DNA of 64,000 nt. Origin: Kitasatospora sp. SolWspMP-SS2h. GTDB lineage: Bacteria > Actinomycetota > Actinomycetes > Streptomycetales > Streptomycetaceae. The DNA lies in assembly GCF_003259315.1 (NCBI RefSeq), contig NZ_QLLT01000025.1, forward strand, positions 1-64,000. The letters run 5' to 3'. The translations under genes and the position numbers were made by a program. Shown in pieces: positions 7,278 through 18,187 of this stretch; position 1 is the first letter of the stretch, and every line of letters begins with the position of its first letter. The notes under the pieces were generated by a model. That model ran no database searches and was not told the DNA's origin. It was given only the letters and a program-made list of their open reading frames with translations.

Positions 7278-7903
7278 CGAGCCGCCCGAGCGGCCCGTCC
7301 GGGCGCTGACCGGGCGTCCCGGACGGGGCACCCGGGAGCGTCCCGGCGGCACCGGGTGACACCTCGGGTGACCTGCGGTGTCGTCGGCGATTTGACGACT
7401 TTCGGGTGGAGTCCGGCCAGGTTTACCAAATCTTGATAACGCCCCGCCGCGGTCACGACTCGTGACCGCGGCGGGGTGTTTCGGCAGTGTTTCAGCAGTT
7501 TGACATCGGACGCACCCGCGATTTCGGTCACACTCCGTTGCGGAGCCTTCGATTCCATGATCGACCCCGTTCACTGTTGGATTACCCGTCAGTAACGGAC
7601 CTCTTGTGCTCTGCCCCGGTTTGGACAACGATCGGCCACGCCCGGTCCCTCGGCGACGAGGGGTCCCCACCGGGTGAGGGCAGGGGGGTAACCGCGGATC
7701 CCACGCAGCGGTTCCTGGCCTCGAAACGGCCGCGCGGCCCGCGCGGCCGCCTGGTTGTCGCTCGGGGGTGATCGCCCGCGCCGTCCCCACGGCGGCAGGC
7801 GCTCTCCGCTACCGAGGACGTAGCTCTCTCCCATCCCGGGCCGGACCACGTGCGGGACGCACCGGAACGACCGGAGATGTACGTCCTAGAAGGAGGACCA
7901 CGC
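7278..7903. other. Long intergenic region before the DUF6230 gene (626 bp)
   Basis: No gene could be supported. It starts with the terminator at 7442-7476. A perfect -35 hexamer TTGACA is at 7500-7505, but no matching -10 stands 16-18 bp downstream. The AGGAGG at 7891-7896 is the ribosome site of the next gene. A long 5' leader for the DUF6230 transcript is possible. Confidence 0.45.
7442..7476 (+). terminator. Hairpin terminator after the thioredoxin-TPR gene
   Basis: A 16-bp perfect stem (7442-7457 with 7461-7476) with a 3-nt loop, followed by TGTTTC. It lies 165 bp after the stop codon. Confidence 0.7.
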
Positions 7904-8551
7904 ATGTCCCAGTCCTACGGCAAGACCCGCTGGAAGCGCTTCGCCCTGGTGATGGTGCCCAGCATCGCGGCCACCGCCGCGATCGGCGTCTCGCTGGCCA
8001 ACTCCGCCCTCGCGGCCTCGTTCTCGGTCTCCGGCCAGCAGTTCAAGGTCACCGTCGACGACCTCCAGGGCGAGGGCTTCTCCCAGTTCGGCGGCGTGGA
8101 CGTCGAGAAGAACGGCACCCCGCACCCGGTCGCGGTCTCCGCCTTCGACCACGCGACGCTGAAGAACCTGTGCCAGTCGGTCGTCACCGACCTCGGCCCG
8201 CTCGGCAAGTGGACCCTGGTCCTCAACGCCGGCCAGAGCGACGACAAGGCGAAGCAGGTCGACGCCCAGCAGCTGCTGATCGACCTCAACCAGCTGAACG
8301 CGGACGCCGAGTTCAAGAACATCAACATCGGCCAGGACGCCGGCACCCTCAAGGGCTCCGCCGTCAAGAAGCTCCAGGACGACGGCGGCACCCTGCCGAC
8401 CGGCGCCCAGGGCTTCGCCCAGGCCGCCGACTCCGCGCACCTGCAGCACGTCCAGCAGACCGCGTGGGCCACCTCGGCCGGCACCTTCACGCTCAACGGC
8501 CTGAAGCTGAACATCAACAAGGGCTCCGGCGCGGGCGTCGAGTGCTACTAG
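7904..8551 (+). CDS. DUF6230 family secreted/anchored protein
   Basis: 215 residues. The ATG at 7904 follows AGGAGG by seven bases; in-frame codons back to 7850 lack a ribosome site. The N-terminus has a basic stretch (GKTRWKRFALVMVPSIAATA) leading into a hydrophobic segment that ends NSALAASF, a signal peptide with an AxA-like cleavage site, so the protein should be exported or membrane-anchored. The mature part (about 180 residues) is probably beta-rich, with an acidic/amide middle (DAQQLLIDLNQLNADAEF) and an end in VECY. Relatives have sometimes been misnamed cholesterol esterase; no GxSxG nucleophile elbow or esterase motif is present here. It heads a conserved trio with DUF6114 and a secreted protein. 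Function is unknown. Confidence 0.83.
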   Translation: MSQSYGKTRWKRFALVMVPSIAATAAIGVSLANSALAASFSVSGQQFKVTVDDLQGEGFSQFGGVDVEKNGTPHPVAVSAFDHATLKNLCQSVVTDLGPLGKWTLVLNAGQSDDKAKQVDAQQLLIDLNQLNADAEFKNINIGQDAGTLKGSAVKKLQDDGGTLPTGAQGFAQAADSAHLQHVQQTAWATSAGTFTLNGLKLNINKGSGAGVECY

Positions 8552-8595
8552 TCCGCACCTGAGGGCCCGCCCGCCGGGCCCGACGGCGGACCACC

Positions 8596-8630
8596 GGTGC
8601 GAGGGGGCGGCCGCGCCGCCCCCTCGCACC
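8596..8630 (+). terminator. Strong hairpin between the DUF6230 and DUF6114 genes
   Basis: A 16-bp perfect stem (8596-8611 with 8615-8630) and 3-nt loop, 45 bp after the DUF6230 stop and 64 bp before the DUF6114 start. With no T-tract and genes continuing in the same direction, it may act as a partial terminator or as a 3' stabiliser that keeps DUF6230 expression above that of the next two genes. Confidence 0.6.
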
Positions 8631-8693
8631 GCACCCCGGCGCACCCGGGACCACCCGTCTTCCCCCTCGGACCCACCATCGAGGAGTCGCACC

Positions 8694-9257
8694 ATGTCCA
8701 GCGCAACCGTCGAGGCCTGGCCCGAGAACCCGGTCGGCCCGGTCGGCCGCACCCGGCGGGGGTTCCGCGCGTGGCGGCGCACCCGGCCGTTCTGGGGCGG
8801 GCTGCTCGCGATGATCGCCGGCGTGCCGATCCTGTACTTCCCCTACGCCCACCTCAGCCTGGGCGGCCTGACGGTGGCGATGGCCACCACCGCCGGCGCC
8901 GGATCGATGATCATCGGCCTGCTCATGATCTCGCTCGGGCTGACCGCCTGGTTCCAGCCCGTGGTGCGGATCTTCTGCGGGGTGGCGACCACCATCCTGG
9001 CGCTGATCTCCGTCCCGGTCTCCAACCTCGGCGGCTTCGGCATGGGCCTGGTGCCCGGCCTGATCGCCGGCGGCCTGCTGGTCTCCTGGGCGCCGCTGCC
9101 GGAGCCGGTCGCCGACCCGGCCGCCGGGTCCACCGCGGAGTTCGCCGCGGCCCCGCAGCCGGCCCCCGCCGCGCAGCTGCCCGCCCAGGCCGCCGCCGAG
9201 CGGCCGTTGGAGCACGGGCCCGTCCCGCAGGCGCCCGCCGGAGAGGAGCAGCGGTGA
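8694..9257 (+). CDS. DUF6114 integral membrane protein
   Basis: 187 residues. Four hydrophobic spans follow a cytoplasmic arginine-rich start: about 40-60 (FWGGLLAMIAGVPILYFPYA), 65-85, 90-110 (IGLLMISLGLTAWFQP) and 110-140 (VRIFCGVATTILALISVPVS, LGGFGMGLVPGLIAGGLLVS). An Ala/Pro-rich tail ends the protein. The family is actinobacterial and of unknown function, and regularly stands beside DUF6230. GAGGAG lies upstream of the ATG. Its stop overlaps the start of the next gene (GTGA), which implies translational coupling. Confidence 0.83.
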   Translation: MSSATVEAWPENPVGPVGRTRRGFRAWRRTRPFWGGLLAMIAGVPILYFPYAHLSLGGLTVAMATTAGAGSMIIGLLMISLGLTAWFQPVVRIFCGVATTILALISVPVSNLGGFGMGLVPGLIAGGLLVSWAPLPEPVADPAAGSTAEFAAAPQPAPAAQLPAQAAAERPLEHGPVPQAPAGEEQR

Positions 9258-10501
9258 CCGGACCCGAGCAGCCGACCGTCCCCGGCCCCCGGCACGCGGT
9301 CCCCCGGGAGGGGGTCCGCTCCCGGCTGCGCGGACGGGCGCTGGCGATCGCCGCCGTGCCGACCGCGCTGCTGGTCGGCGCGGCCTACGCGCCGACGCTG
9401 GCCGCCGCCGACCCGCAGCAGAGCGGCGCCTGCGCCCCGGACACGGTGCTGAAGGAGACGCCCGTCCCGAAGAGCGAGATCAAGGTGCTGCCGGACTCCT
9501 CGGTGAGCCGGGCCGCGACCGCCGGGCAGGCCCCGGCGGGCAGCGCCGCCGCGGTGCCGGCGGTCTTCACCGGCCAGGCCGGCCCCGCGACGGCGCAGTC
9601 CGCCGTGTACACCGTGCCGAAGGCGGACGCCGCCCCCGGCGGGGTCCGGCAGGCCGGGGTGATCGACGACTGGTGGAACGACCTGATCCACCCGGGCGCG
9701 AGCGCCTCCCCGTCCCCGACGCCCTCGCCGACCGCGCGGCCCACCACCGCCGCGCCGACCGCCCCCGCGGCCACCCCGGCCCCGTCCGGCGCCCCCCGCG
9801 CCGCCGGGACGCCCGCCGCCCCGTCGGCGCCCGCCGCCCCGGCCGCGAGCGGCTCCACCGCCCCGAAGCCCACCGCCTCCGGCGGCACCGCGCCCAAGGG
9901 CAGCGCCGCGCCCTCGTCCTCGTCCTCGCCCTCGCCGTCCGCCTCGGCCTCGGCGGACCCGAACTGCCTGGTCAGCACCAAGGGCCTGGCCGCGAAGGCG
10001 GCCCCCTCCGGCCACGTGGTGCCGGACCAGAACTGGGTGCTGCACTCCACCCGGCTGGCCCTGCACGGCTCGGTGTTCAACGGCGTCTACGACGTCACCA
10101 CGGAGAGCGGCACCAAGCGGGTGCTGAAGTTCACCACGGCCAGCGTCGACATCGAGAACCTCGACATGTCGACCATCCAGATCCCCGGCCTGACCTTCCA
10201 CGTGAAGAGCCGCGAGGGGTCGACCTCGACCATGCGCAACGGGCCGATCACCATGTACGTGGAGAGCCTGTCGGGCAACCTGGCGGCGGTCTACGGCCTG
10301 CCGATCCCGATCGACCTGGGCCAGATCACGCTCACCCCGGACACCCTGCCGAAGTGGCTGTGGGACCTGCTGGGCGCGGTGCCGATCCCGCTGGACCTGA
10401 CGCTGACCAACGCCAAGGCGGTGCAGGCGGGCCAGTTCGGCGGCGACCTGACCATCCCCGGCATGCGGCTGTTCAACGACAAGGAGCCGTACGACGGCTG
10501 A
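9254..10501 (+). CDS. Secreted protein with Pro/Ala/Ser-rich spacer, third gene of the DUF6230/DUF6114 unit
   Basis: 415 residues from the GTG at 9254, which overlaps the DUF6114 stop (GTGA) and has GGAGAGGAG upstream. An arginine-rich start and hydrophobic stretch (ALAIAAVPTALLVGAAYAPT, ending LAAADP) form a signal peptide. Residues about 150-235 are low-complexity Pro/Ala/Ser/Thr, a wall-spanning type of spacer. The C-terminal about 175 residues are well ordered and rich in alternating hydrophobic residues (KRVLKFTTASVDIENLDMST, GPITMYVESLSGNLAAVYGL), suggesting a beta-sheet or beta-groove domain. I recognise no enzyme motif. From context it works with the two DUF proteins at the cell surface. 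Confidence 0.75.
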   Translation: MTGPEQPTVPGPRHAVPREGVRSRLRGRALAIAAVPTALLVGAAYAPTLAAADPQQSGACAPDTVLKETPVPKSEIKVLPDSSVSRAATAGQAPAGSAAAVPAVFTGQAGPATAQSAVYTVPKADAAPGGVRQAGVIDDWWNDLIHPGASASPSPTPSPTARPTTAAPTAPAATPAPSGAPRAAGTPAAPSAPAAPAASGSTAPKPTASGGTAPKGSAAPSSSSSPSPSASASADPNCLVSTKGLAAKAAPSGHVVPDQNWVLHSTRLALHGSVFNGVYDVTTESGTKRVLKFTTASVDIENLDMSTIQIPGLTFHVKSREGSTSTMRNGPITMYVESLSGNLAAVYGLPIPIDLGQITLTPDTLPKWLWDLLGAVPIPLDLTLTNAKAVQAGQFGGDLTIPGMRLFNDKEPYDG

Positions 10502-10514
10502 CCGGCCGCCACGG

Positions 10515-10563
10515 AACGCCGCAGGGGCGGGACCCGGTCCTCGGGTCCCGCCCCTGCGGCGTT
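10515..10563. terminator. Bidirectional terminator between the secreted-protein gene and pyk
   Basis: A 22-bp perfect stem (10515-10536 with 10542-10563) and 5-nt loop in the 74 bp between two converging genes. The AA/TT ends give a short T-run on either strand, so it can serve both transcripts. Confidence 0.8.
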
Positions 10564-10575
10564 CGCGCGGGGTGC

Positions 10576-12006
10576 TCAGCTCTCCGAGCGGGCGCCCAGG
10601 TGGTGCACCTGGACCATGTTGGTGGTGCCCGGGATGCCGACCGGCACGCCGGCCGTGACGATCACGGTGTCGCCCTCGGCGAGGCGGCCCATCTTGAGCA
10701 GCTCGCGGTCGAGCTGCTCGACCATCTCGTCGGTGGTGGCCACCTGCTCCGAGACGTACGCCTCGACGCCCCAGCTCAGCGAGAGCTGGTTGCGGGTGGC
10801 GACGTCCGGGGTGAAGGCGATCACCGGGATCGGCGAGCGGTAGCGGGAGAGCCGGCGCGCGGTGTCACCGGACTTGGTGAACGCGACCAGCGCCCTGCCG
10901 TCCAGGAAGTCGCCCAGCTCGCACGCGGCGCGGGCGACCGAGCCGCCCTGGGTGCGCGGCTTGCGGCCCGGGTTGAGCGGTTGGAGGCCCTGCGAGAGCA
11001 GCTCCTCCTCGGCCTTCTCGGCGATCCGGCTCATGGTCCGGACGGTCTCGACCGGGTACTTGCCGACGCTCGACTCGGCGGACAGCATGACCGCGTCCGC
11101 CCCGTCCAGGATGGCGTTGGCGACGTCGGAGACCTCGGCGCGGGTCGGGCGCGAGGCGTGGATCATCGACTCCATCATCTGGGTGGCGACGATGACCGGC
11201 TTGGCGTTGCGGCGGGCGAGGGTGACCAGCCGCTTCTGGACCAGCGGCACCTTCTCCAGCGGGTACTCGACGGCGAGGTCGCCGCGGGCCACCATGATCG
11301 CGTCGAAGGCGAGGACGATCTCCTCCATGGCCTCGACGGCCTGCGGCTTCTCGATCTTGGCGATGACCGGCACACGAATGCCGACCTCGTCCATGACCTT
11401 GTGCACGTCGTCGATGTCCGCGGCGTTGCGGACGAACGACAGCGCGACCATGTCGACGCCCAGCTGGAGGGCGAAGCGCAGGTCGTCCTTGTCCTTCTCG
11501 GACAGCGCGGGGACGTTGACCGCCGCGCCGGGCAGGTTGATGCCCTTGTTGTTGGAGAGCACGCCGCCCTCGACCACGACGGTCTTCACCCGCGGGCCGT
11601 CGACGCTGACGACCTCCAGGGCGATGACGCCGTCGTTGATCAGGACCGGGTCGCCGGGCTTCACGTCGCCGGGCAGGCCCTTATAGGTGGTGCCGCAGAT
11701 GTGCTGGTCACCGGGGACGTCCTCGGTGGTGATGGTGAACGTGTCGCCGTTGTCAACGGTCACCGGGCCGTTGGCGAAGGTCGCCAGACGGATCTTGGGG
11801 CCCTGCAGGTCGGCCAGCACGCCGATGGTGCGGCCGGTGTCCTCCGAGACCTGGCGGACGCGGCGGTACCGGTCCTCGTGCTCGGCGTGGGAGCCGTGGC
11901 TCATGTTGAGGCGGGCGACGTTCATGCCCGCTTCGACGATGGCCTTCAGCTGTTCGTAGGAGTCCGTCGCGGGACCCAGGGTGCAGACAATTTTCGCTCG
12001 GCGCAT
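10576..12006 (-). CDS. pyk: Pyruvate kinase
   Basis: 476 residues. Catalyses phosphoenolpyruvate + ADP to pyruvate + ATP, the last step of glycolysis, in the cytoplasm. The N-terminus RRAKIVCTLGPATDSYEQLK is the classic start of the family. The catalytic lysine and metal-ligand block read PVIAKIEKPQAVEAMEEIV and VARGDLAVEYPLEKVP, and the signature helix is MMESMIHASRPTRAEVSDVA. The C-terminal allosteric domain is complete. A TAGACT -10-like hexamer stands about 8 bp before the ATG. Streptomycetes usually have two pyruvate kinases; this copy is beside the acetate genes ackA and pta, which lie upstream on the same strand. Confidence 0.97.
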   Translation of the reverse strand: MRRAKIVCTLGPATDSYEQLKAIVEAGMNVARLNMSHGSHAEHEDRYRRVRQVSEDTGRTIGVLADLQGPKIRLATFANGPVTVDNGDTFTITTEDVPGDQHICGTTYKGLPGDVKPGDPVLINDGVIALEVVSVDGPRVKTVVVEGGVLSNNKGINLPGAAVNVPALSEKDKDDLRFALQLGVDMVALSFVRNAADIDDVHKVMDEVGIRVPVIAKIEKPQAVEAMEEIVLAFDAIMVARGDLAVEYPLEKVPLVQKRLVTLARRNAKPVIVATQMMESMIHASRPTRAEVSDVANAILDGADAVMLSAESSVGKYPVETVRTMSRIAEKAEEELLSQGLQPLNPGRKPRTQGGSVARAACELGDFLDGRALVAFTKSGDTARRLSRYRSPIPVIAFTPDVATRNQLSLSWGVEAYVSEQVATTDEMVEQLDRELLKMGRLAEGDTVIVTAGVPVGIPGTTNMVQVHHLGARSES

Positions 12007-12118
12007 ATCCGTCAGTCTATCCGTTCGTGTTATCGGTACATTCAGCTCGTACCGTCAGATATCGCCAACGAACATTCCGAGGGGTGGGATACTGACGGGT
12101 AGTCATCCCGCGCGGGGC

Positions 12119-13324
12119 CTACACCTCGTGGACCAGCGCGAACGTCTGCTGGGCGATCTCCAGCTCCTCGTCGGTCGGCACCACGGCGACGGTGACCCGC
12201 GAGTAGGACGGCGAGACCGTCCGCGCCTCCCGCGAGCGCACCGCGTTCAGCTCCGGGTCGACCGAAATGCCCAGCTCCTCCAGGTTGGCACAGACCGCGG
12301 CCCGCACCTCGACGGAGTTCTCCCCGACACCCGCGGTGAACGCCACCGCGTCCACCCGCCCCAGCACCGCGTAGTAGCCGCCCAGGTAGCGCCGGATCCG
12401 GTGCACGTACGAGTCGAACGCCAGCTTGGCGTCCTCCTCGCCCTCCTGGGCCCGGCGCACCACCTCGCGCATGTCGTTGTCCCCGCACAGGCCCAGCAGG
12501 CCGCTGCGCCGGTTCAGCAGGTCGTCGATCCCGTCGATGCTCATCCCGCCCACCCGGTGCAGGTGGAACACCAGGCCCGGGTCCACGTCGCCCGAGCGGG
12601 TGCCCATCACCAGGCCCTCCAGCGGGGTCAGGCCCATCGAGGTCTCCACGCACACCCCGCCCGCCACCGCCGAGGCCGAGGCGCCGTTGCCCAGGTGCAG
12701 CACGATCACGTTCAGCTCCGCCGGGTCCCGGCCGAGCAGCCGGGCGGTGGCCCGGGAGACGTACCGGTGCGAGGTGCCGTGGAAGCCGTAGCGGCGCACC
12801 CGGTGCGCGTCGGCGGTGGCCCGGTCGATCGCGTAGCGGGCCGCGTGCTCGGGCAGCGTGGCGTGGAACGCGGTGTCGAAGACCGCGACCTGCGGCAGGT
12901 CCGGGCGCAGCGCCCGGGCCACCTCAATGCCGGTGATGTTCGCCGGGTTGTGCAGCGGCGCGACCGGGATCAGCCGGCGGATCTCGGCCAGCACCGCGTC
13001 GGTGACCAGGGTCGGCCGGGTGAAGCGCAGCCCGCCGTGCACCACCCGGTGGCCGATCGCCGCCAGCTCCGGCGAGTCCAGGCCCATCAGGTCCGCGGCC
13101 AGCTCCCCGGCCACCGCCTCCAGCGCCACGTCGTGCCCGGCGAAGCGCCGCACCGTCTCGCGCGGCTCCCCGGCCGGCGGCAGGTGCAGCAGCCGGCCGC
13201 CCTCCTCGCCGATCCGCTCCACCAGGCCGGAGGCCAGCTTCGAGCCGTCCAGCATGTCGATCAGCTGGTACTTCAGCGAGGACGACCCGGCGTTCAGCAC
13301 CAGGACACGGGTACCGGCGGTCAC
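12119..13324 (-). CDS. ackA: Acetate kinase
   Basis: 401 residues; acetyl phosphate + ADP to acetate + ATP, reversible, in the cytoplasm. ASKHA-fold signatures are clear: LNAGSSSLKYQLIDM near the start, VHGGLRFTRPTLV, and the second signature YGFHGTSHRYVSRATA. DLNPEL-like ends and the VVPTDEELEIAQQT C-terminus complete it. The GTG start at 13324 overlaps the pta stop (GTGA), so the pair is translationally coupled. Upstream in-frame codons belong to the pta region in another frame and are not used. Confidence 0.96.
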   Translation of the reverse strand: MTAGTRVLVLNAGSSSLKYQLIDMLDGSKLASGLVERIGEEGGRLLHLPPAGEPRETVRRFAGHDVALEAVAGELAADLMGLDSPELAAIGHRVVHGGLRFTRPTLVTDAVLAEIRRLIPVAPLHNPANITGIEVARALRPDLPQVAVFDTAFHATLPEHAARYAIDRATADAHRVRRYGFHGTSHRYVSRATARLLGRDPAELNVIVLHLGNGASASAVAGGVCVETSMGLTPLEGLVMGTRSGDVDPGLVFHLHRVGGMSIDGIDDLLNRRSGLLGLCGDNDMREVVRRAQEGEEDAKLAFDSYVHRIRRYLGGYYAVLGRVDAVAFTAGVGENSVEVRAAVCANLEELGISVDPELNAVRSREARTVSPSYSRVTVAVVPTDEELEIAQQTFALVHEV

Positions 13325-15456
13325 TGCGCGCCTCCTGCGGGGGAGTCCTCGACGGGCTGGGACTGGATGGCGGTGATCGCCACGGTGTTCACGATGTCCT
13401 CCACCAGGGCGCCCCGGGACAGGTCGTTCACCGGCTTGTTCAGGCCCTGGAGCACCGGGCCGACCGCGATCGCCCCGGCCGAGCGCTGCACCGCCTTGTA
13501 GGTGTTGTTGCCGGTGTTCAGGTCCGGGAAGATCAGCACGGTGGCCCGCCCGGCCACCGCCGAGCCCGGCAGCTTGGTCGCCGCGACGTGCGCGTCCACC
13601 GCCGCGTCGTACTGGATCGGGCCCTCCACCAGCAGGTCCGGGCGCTGCTCGCGGACCAGCTCGGTGGCCCTGCGGACCTTGTCCACGTCCGCGCCGGAGC
13701 CCGAGGTGCCGGTCGAGTACGACAGCATCGCCACCCGCGGCTCCACCCCGAACTGGGCGGCGGTCTCCGCCGACTGGATCGCGATGTCGGCCAGCTGCCG
13801 GGCGTCCGGGTCCGGGTTGACCGCGCAGTCGCCGTACACCAGCACCTTGTCGGCCAGGCACATGAAGAACACCGAGGAGACGATCGCCGCGCCCGGCGAG
13901 GTCTTGATCACCTCGAAGGCCGGCCGGATGGTCGCCGCGGTCGAGTGCACCGCGCCGGAGACCATGCCGTCCGCGATGCCCTCCTGCACCATCAGGGTGC
14001 CGAAGTACGAGACGTCGGCGACCACGTCCAGCGCCCGCTCCACCGTCATGCCCTTGTGCGCCCGGGCCTTCGCGTACAGCTCGGCGAACTGCTGGCGCAG
14101 CGGGCTGGCCGCCGGGTCGACGATCCGGGCCTGCGCGCCCGCGTCGCCGGCCTGCGGAAACTCGATGCCCAGCGCGGCCAGCCGGCGGTGCACCGCGTCC
14201 GGGTCGCCGAGCAGGGTCAGGTCGCAGATGTTGCGGCGCAGCAGCACCTCGGCGGCGCGCAGCACCCGGTCCTCGGTGCCCTCCGGCAGCACGATGTGCC
14301 GGCGGTCCGCGCGGGCCCGCTCCAGCAGCGCGTGCTCGAACATCATCGGGGTCACCCGCTCGGACCGGCTCAGCTCGATCCGGCTGGTCAACTCGGCCGT
14401 GTCCACGTGCAGTTCGAACAGACCGAGGGCGATCTCGGCCTTCCGCGGGCTGCTCGGCCCGATCCGGCCCTCCAGGTGGGTGAGCGCCGCCGCGGTCAGC
14501 CAGGAGCCCTCCGACACCTCCGCCACCGGGGTGCCCGGGGCCAGCCGGGAGGCCAGCGCCATCACGTTCGGGCCCGGGTGCTGGCCGAGCGTCAGCAGCA
14601 CGCCCGCGATCGGCGGGGAGCCCGCCGCGTGCGCCGCCAGCGACCCGATCACCAGGTCCGCCCGGTCGCCCGGGGTCACCACCAGCGCGCCCTCGGTCAG
14701 CGCGTCCAGGAAGGTCGGCAGCATCGCCCCGCCGAACACGAAGTTCCGCACGTCCCGGGAGAGCCCCGCCGCGTCGCCCAGCAGCACCGTCGCGCCGGTC
14801 GCCTCCACCAGCTGCGCCACCGTCGGCGCGGCCAGCGCCGGCTCCTCCGGGATCACGTACACCGGCACCGGCAGCTTCTCGGTCAGCGTCCGCTGCACCT
14901 GCTGCTTGGCCCCCGGCCGGACCCGGTTGGCCACCATCGCCAGGATCGAGCACCCCAGGTCCCGGTAGGCCCGGTGCGCGTTGCGCACCTCCGCGACCAC
15001 CGCCTGCGGGTCCTCGTGCCGGCCGCCGACCACCGGCAGCACGCCCGCCCCGAACTCGTTCGCCAGCCGGGCGTTGAACGCCAGCTCGTCCGGGATGTTG
15101 GTCTCCGAGAAGTCGGTGCCCAGCACCAGCACCGCCTGGCAGCGCCGCTCCAGCCGGTGGAACCGGTCCACCAGCGCCGAGACCAGCTCGTCCTGCCCGC
15201 TGGCCGCCTGCAGCGCCGCCGCCTCGTCGTAGGTCAGCCCGTACAGCTCGTCGACCGGCAGGTCCAGCCGGTACCTGCCGCGCAGCAGCTCCACCACGTG
15301 GTCACTGCCCGCCCCGCCGCCGTCGGGGGCGTGCACCAGCGGCCGGAACACCCCCACCCGGTCCACCTGGCGGGTGAGCAGTTCCATGACCCCGAGCTCC
15401 ACGGCCTGCCGGCCGTCCCCCCGGTCGATCCCGGTCACGTACACGCTGCGCGCCAC
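13321..15456 (-). CDS. pta: Phosphate acetyltransferase (two-domain form)
   Basis: 711 residues; acetyl-CoA + Pi to acetyl phosphate + CoA, upstream step of the Pta-AckA pathway. An N-terminal P-loop-like segment (VYVTGIDRGDGRQAVELGVM) and DRTGG regulatory domain (about 1-370) are followed by the catalytic PTA domain (about 385-711, with LPEGTEDRVLRAAEVLLRR and FPDLNTGNNTYKAVQRSA). I chose the GTG at 15456, which has GGAGAG seven bases upstream and starts VARSVYVTG as expected; an in-frame ATG at 15504 has no ribosome site and would add 16 residues. It is coupled to ackA by a 4-bp overlap. Confidence 0.94.
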   Translation of the reverse strand: MARSVYVTGIDRGDGRQAVELGVMELLTRQVDRVGVFRPLVHAPDGGGAGSDHVVELLRGRYRLDLPVDELYGLTYDEAAALQAASGQDELVSALVDRFHRLERRCQAVLVLGTDFSETNIPDELAFNARLANEFGAGVLPVVGGRHEDPQAVVAEVRNAHRAYRDLGCSILAMVANRVRPGAKQQVQRTLTEKLPVPVYVIPEEPALAAPTVAQLVEATGATVLLGDAAGLSRDVRNFVFGGAMLPTFLDALTEGALVVTPGDRADLVIGSLAAHAAGSPPIAGVLLTLGQHPGPNVMALASRLAPGTPVAEVSEGSWLTAAALTHLEGRIGPSSPRKAEIALGLFELHVDTAELTSRIELSRSERVTPMMFEHALLERARADRRHIVLPEGTEDRVLRAAEVLLRRNICDLTLLGDPDAVHRRLAALGIEFPQAGDAGAQARIVDPAASPLRQQFAELYAKARAHKGMTVERALDVVADVSYFGTLMVQEGIADGMVSGAVHSTAATIRPAFEVIKTSPGAAIVSSVFFMCLADKVLVYGDCAVNPDPDARQLADIAIQSAETAAQFGVEPRVAMLSYSTGTSGSGADVDKVRRATELVREQRPDLLVEGPIQYDAAVDAHVAATKLPGSAVAGRATVLIFPDLNTGNNTYKAVQRSAGAIAVGPVLQGLNKPVNDLSRGALVEDIVNTVAITAIQSQPVEDSPAGGAQ

Positions 15457-15588
15457 GGTGGAGCTCTCCGTCCGGTCGTCCCAGGCTGCGGTCGTACCGA
15501 CCATACCGTCGTACCGGACGGGGGACTTGCTGCGGCACCGCCGCTACCGCCGCACGGGTCGGGCGCCGCGCGGCGGTGGCGGAGCGGT

Positions 15589-18024
<2,436 letters not shown>

Positions 18025-18187
18025 GGCGGAATCCTCCAGGATCGGGGTGCCTTGCGCGGGGGACGCGGGGGACGCGGGGAGCTGTCGGGGAGGGACGGGT
18101 GGCACGGGTCGTACGGGCCGCGCCGGTCGTACGGGTGGCGCGCGGGCGCGCGGCGGCCCGGCCGCCGGGCGGGCGGCCGGGCCCGGG

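Noticed and set aside
9705..9960. Low-complexity Pro/Ala/Ser codon run seen as a possible tandem repeat array
   Set aside because: It is in frame as a flexible spacer of a secreted protein and has no exact repeating unit, so it is not a DNA repeat element.
15457..15504. Upstream ATG for pta at 15504
   Set aside because: No SD before it; the GTG at 15456 has GGAGAG at good distance and begins at the conserved VYVTGIDRG block.
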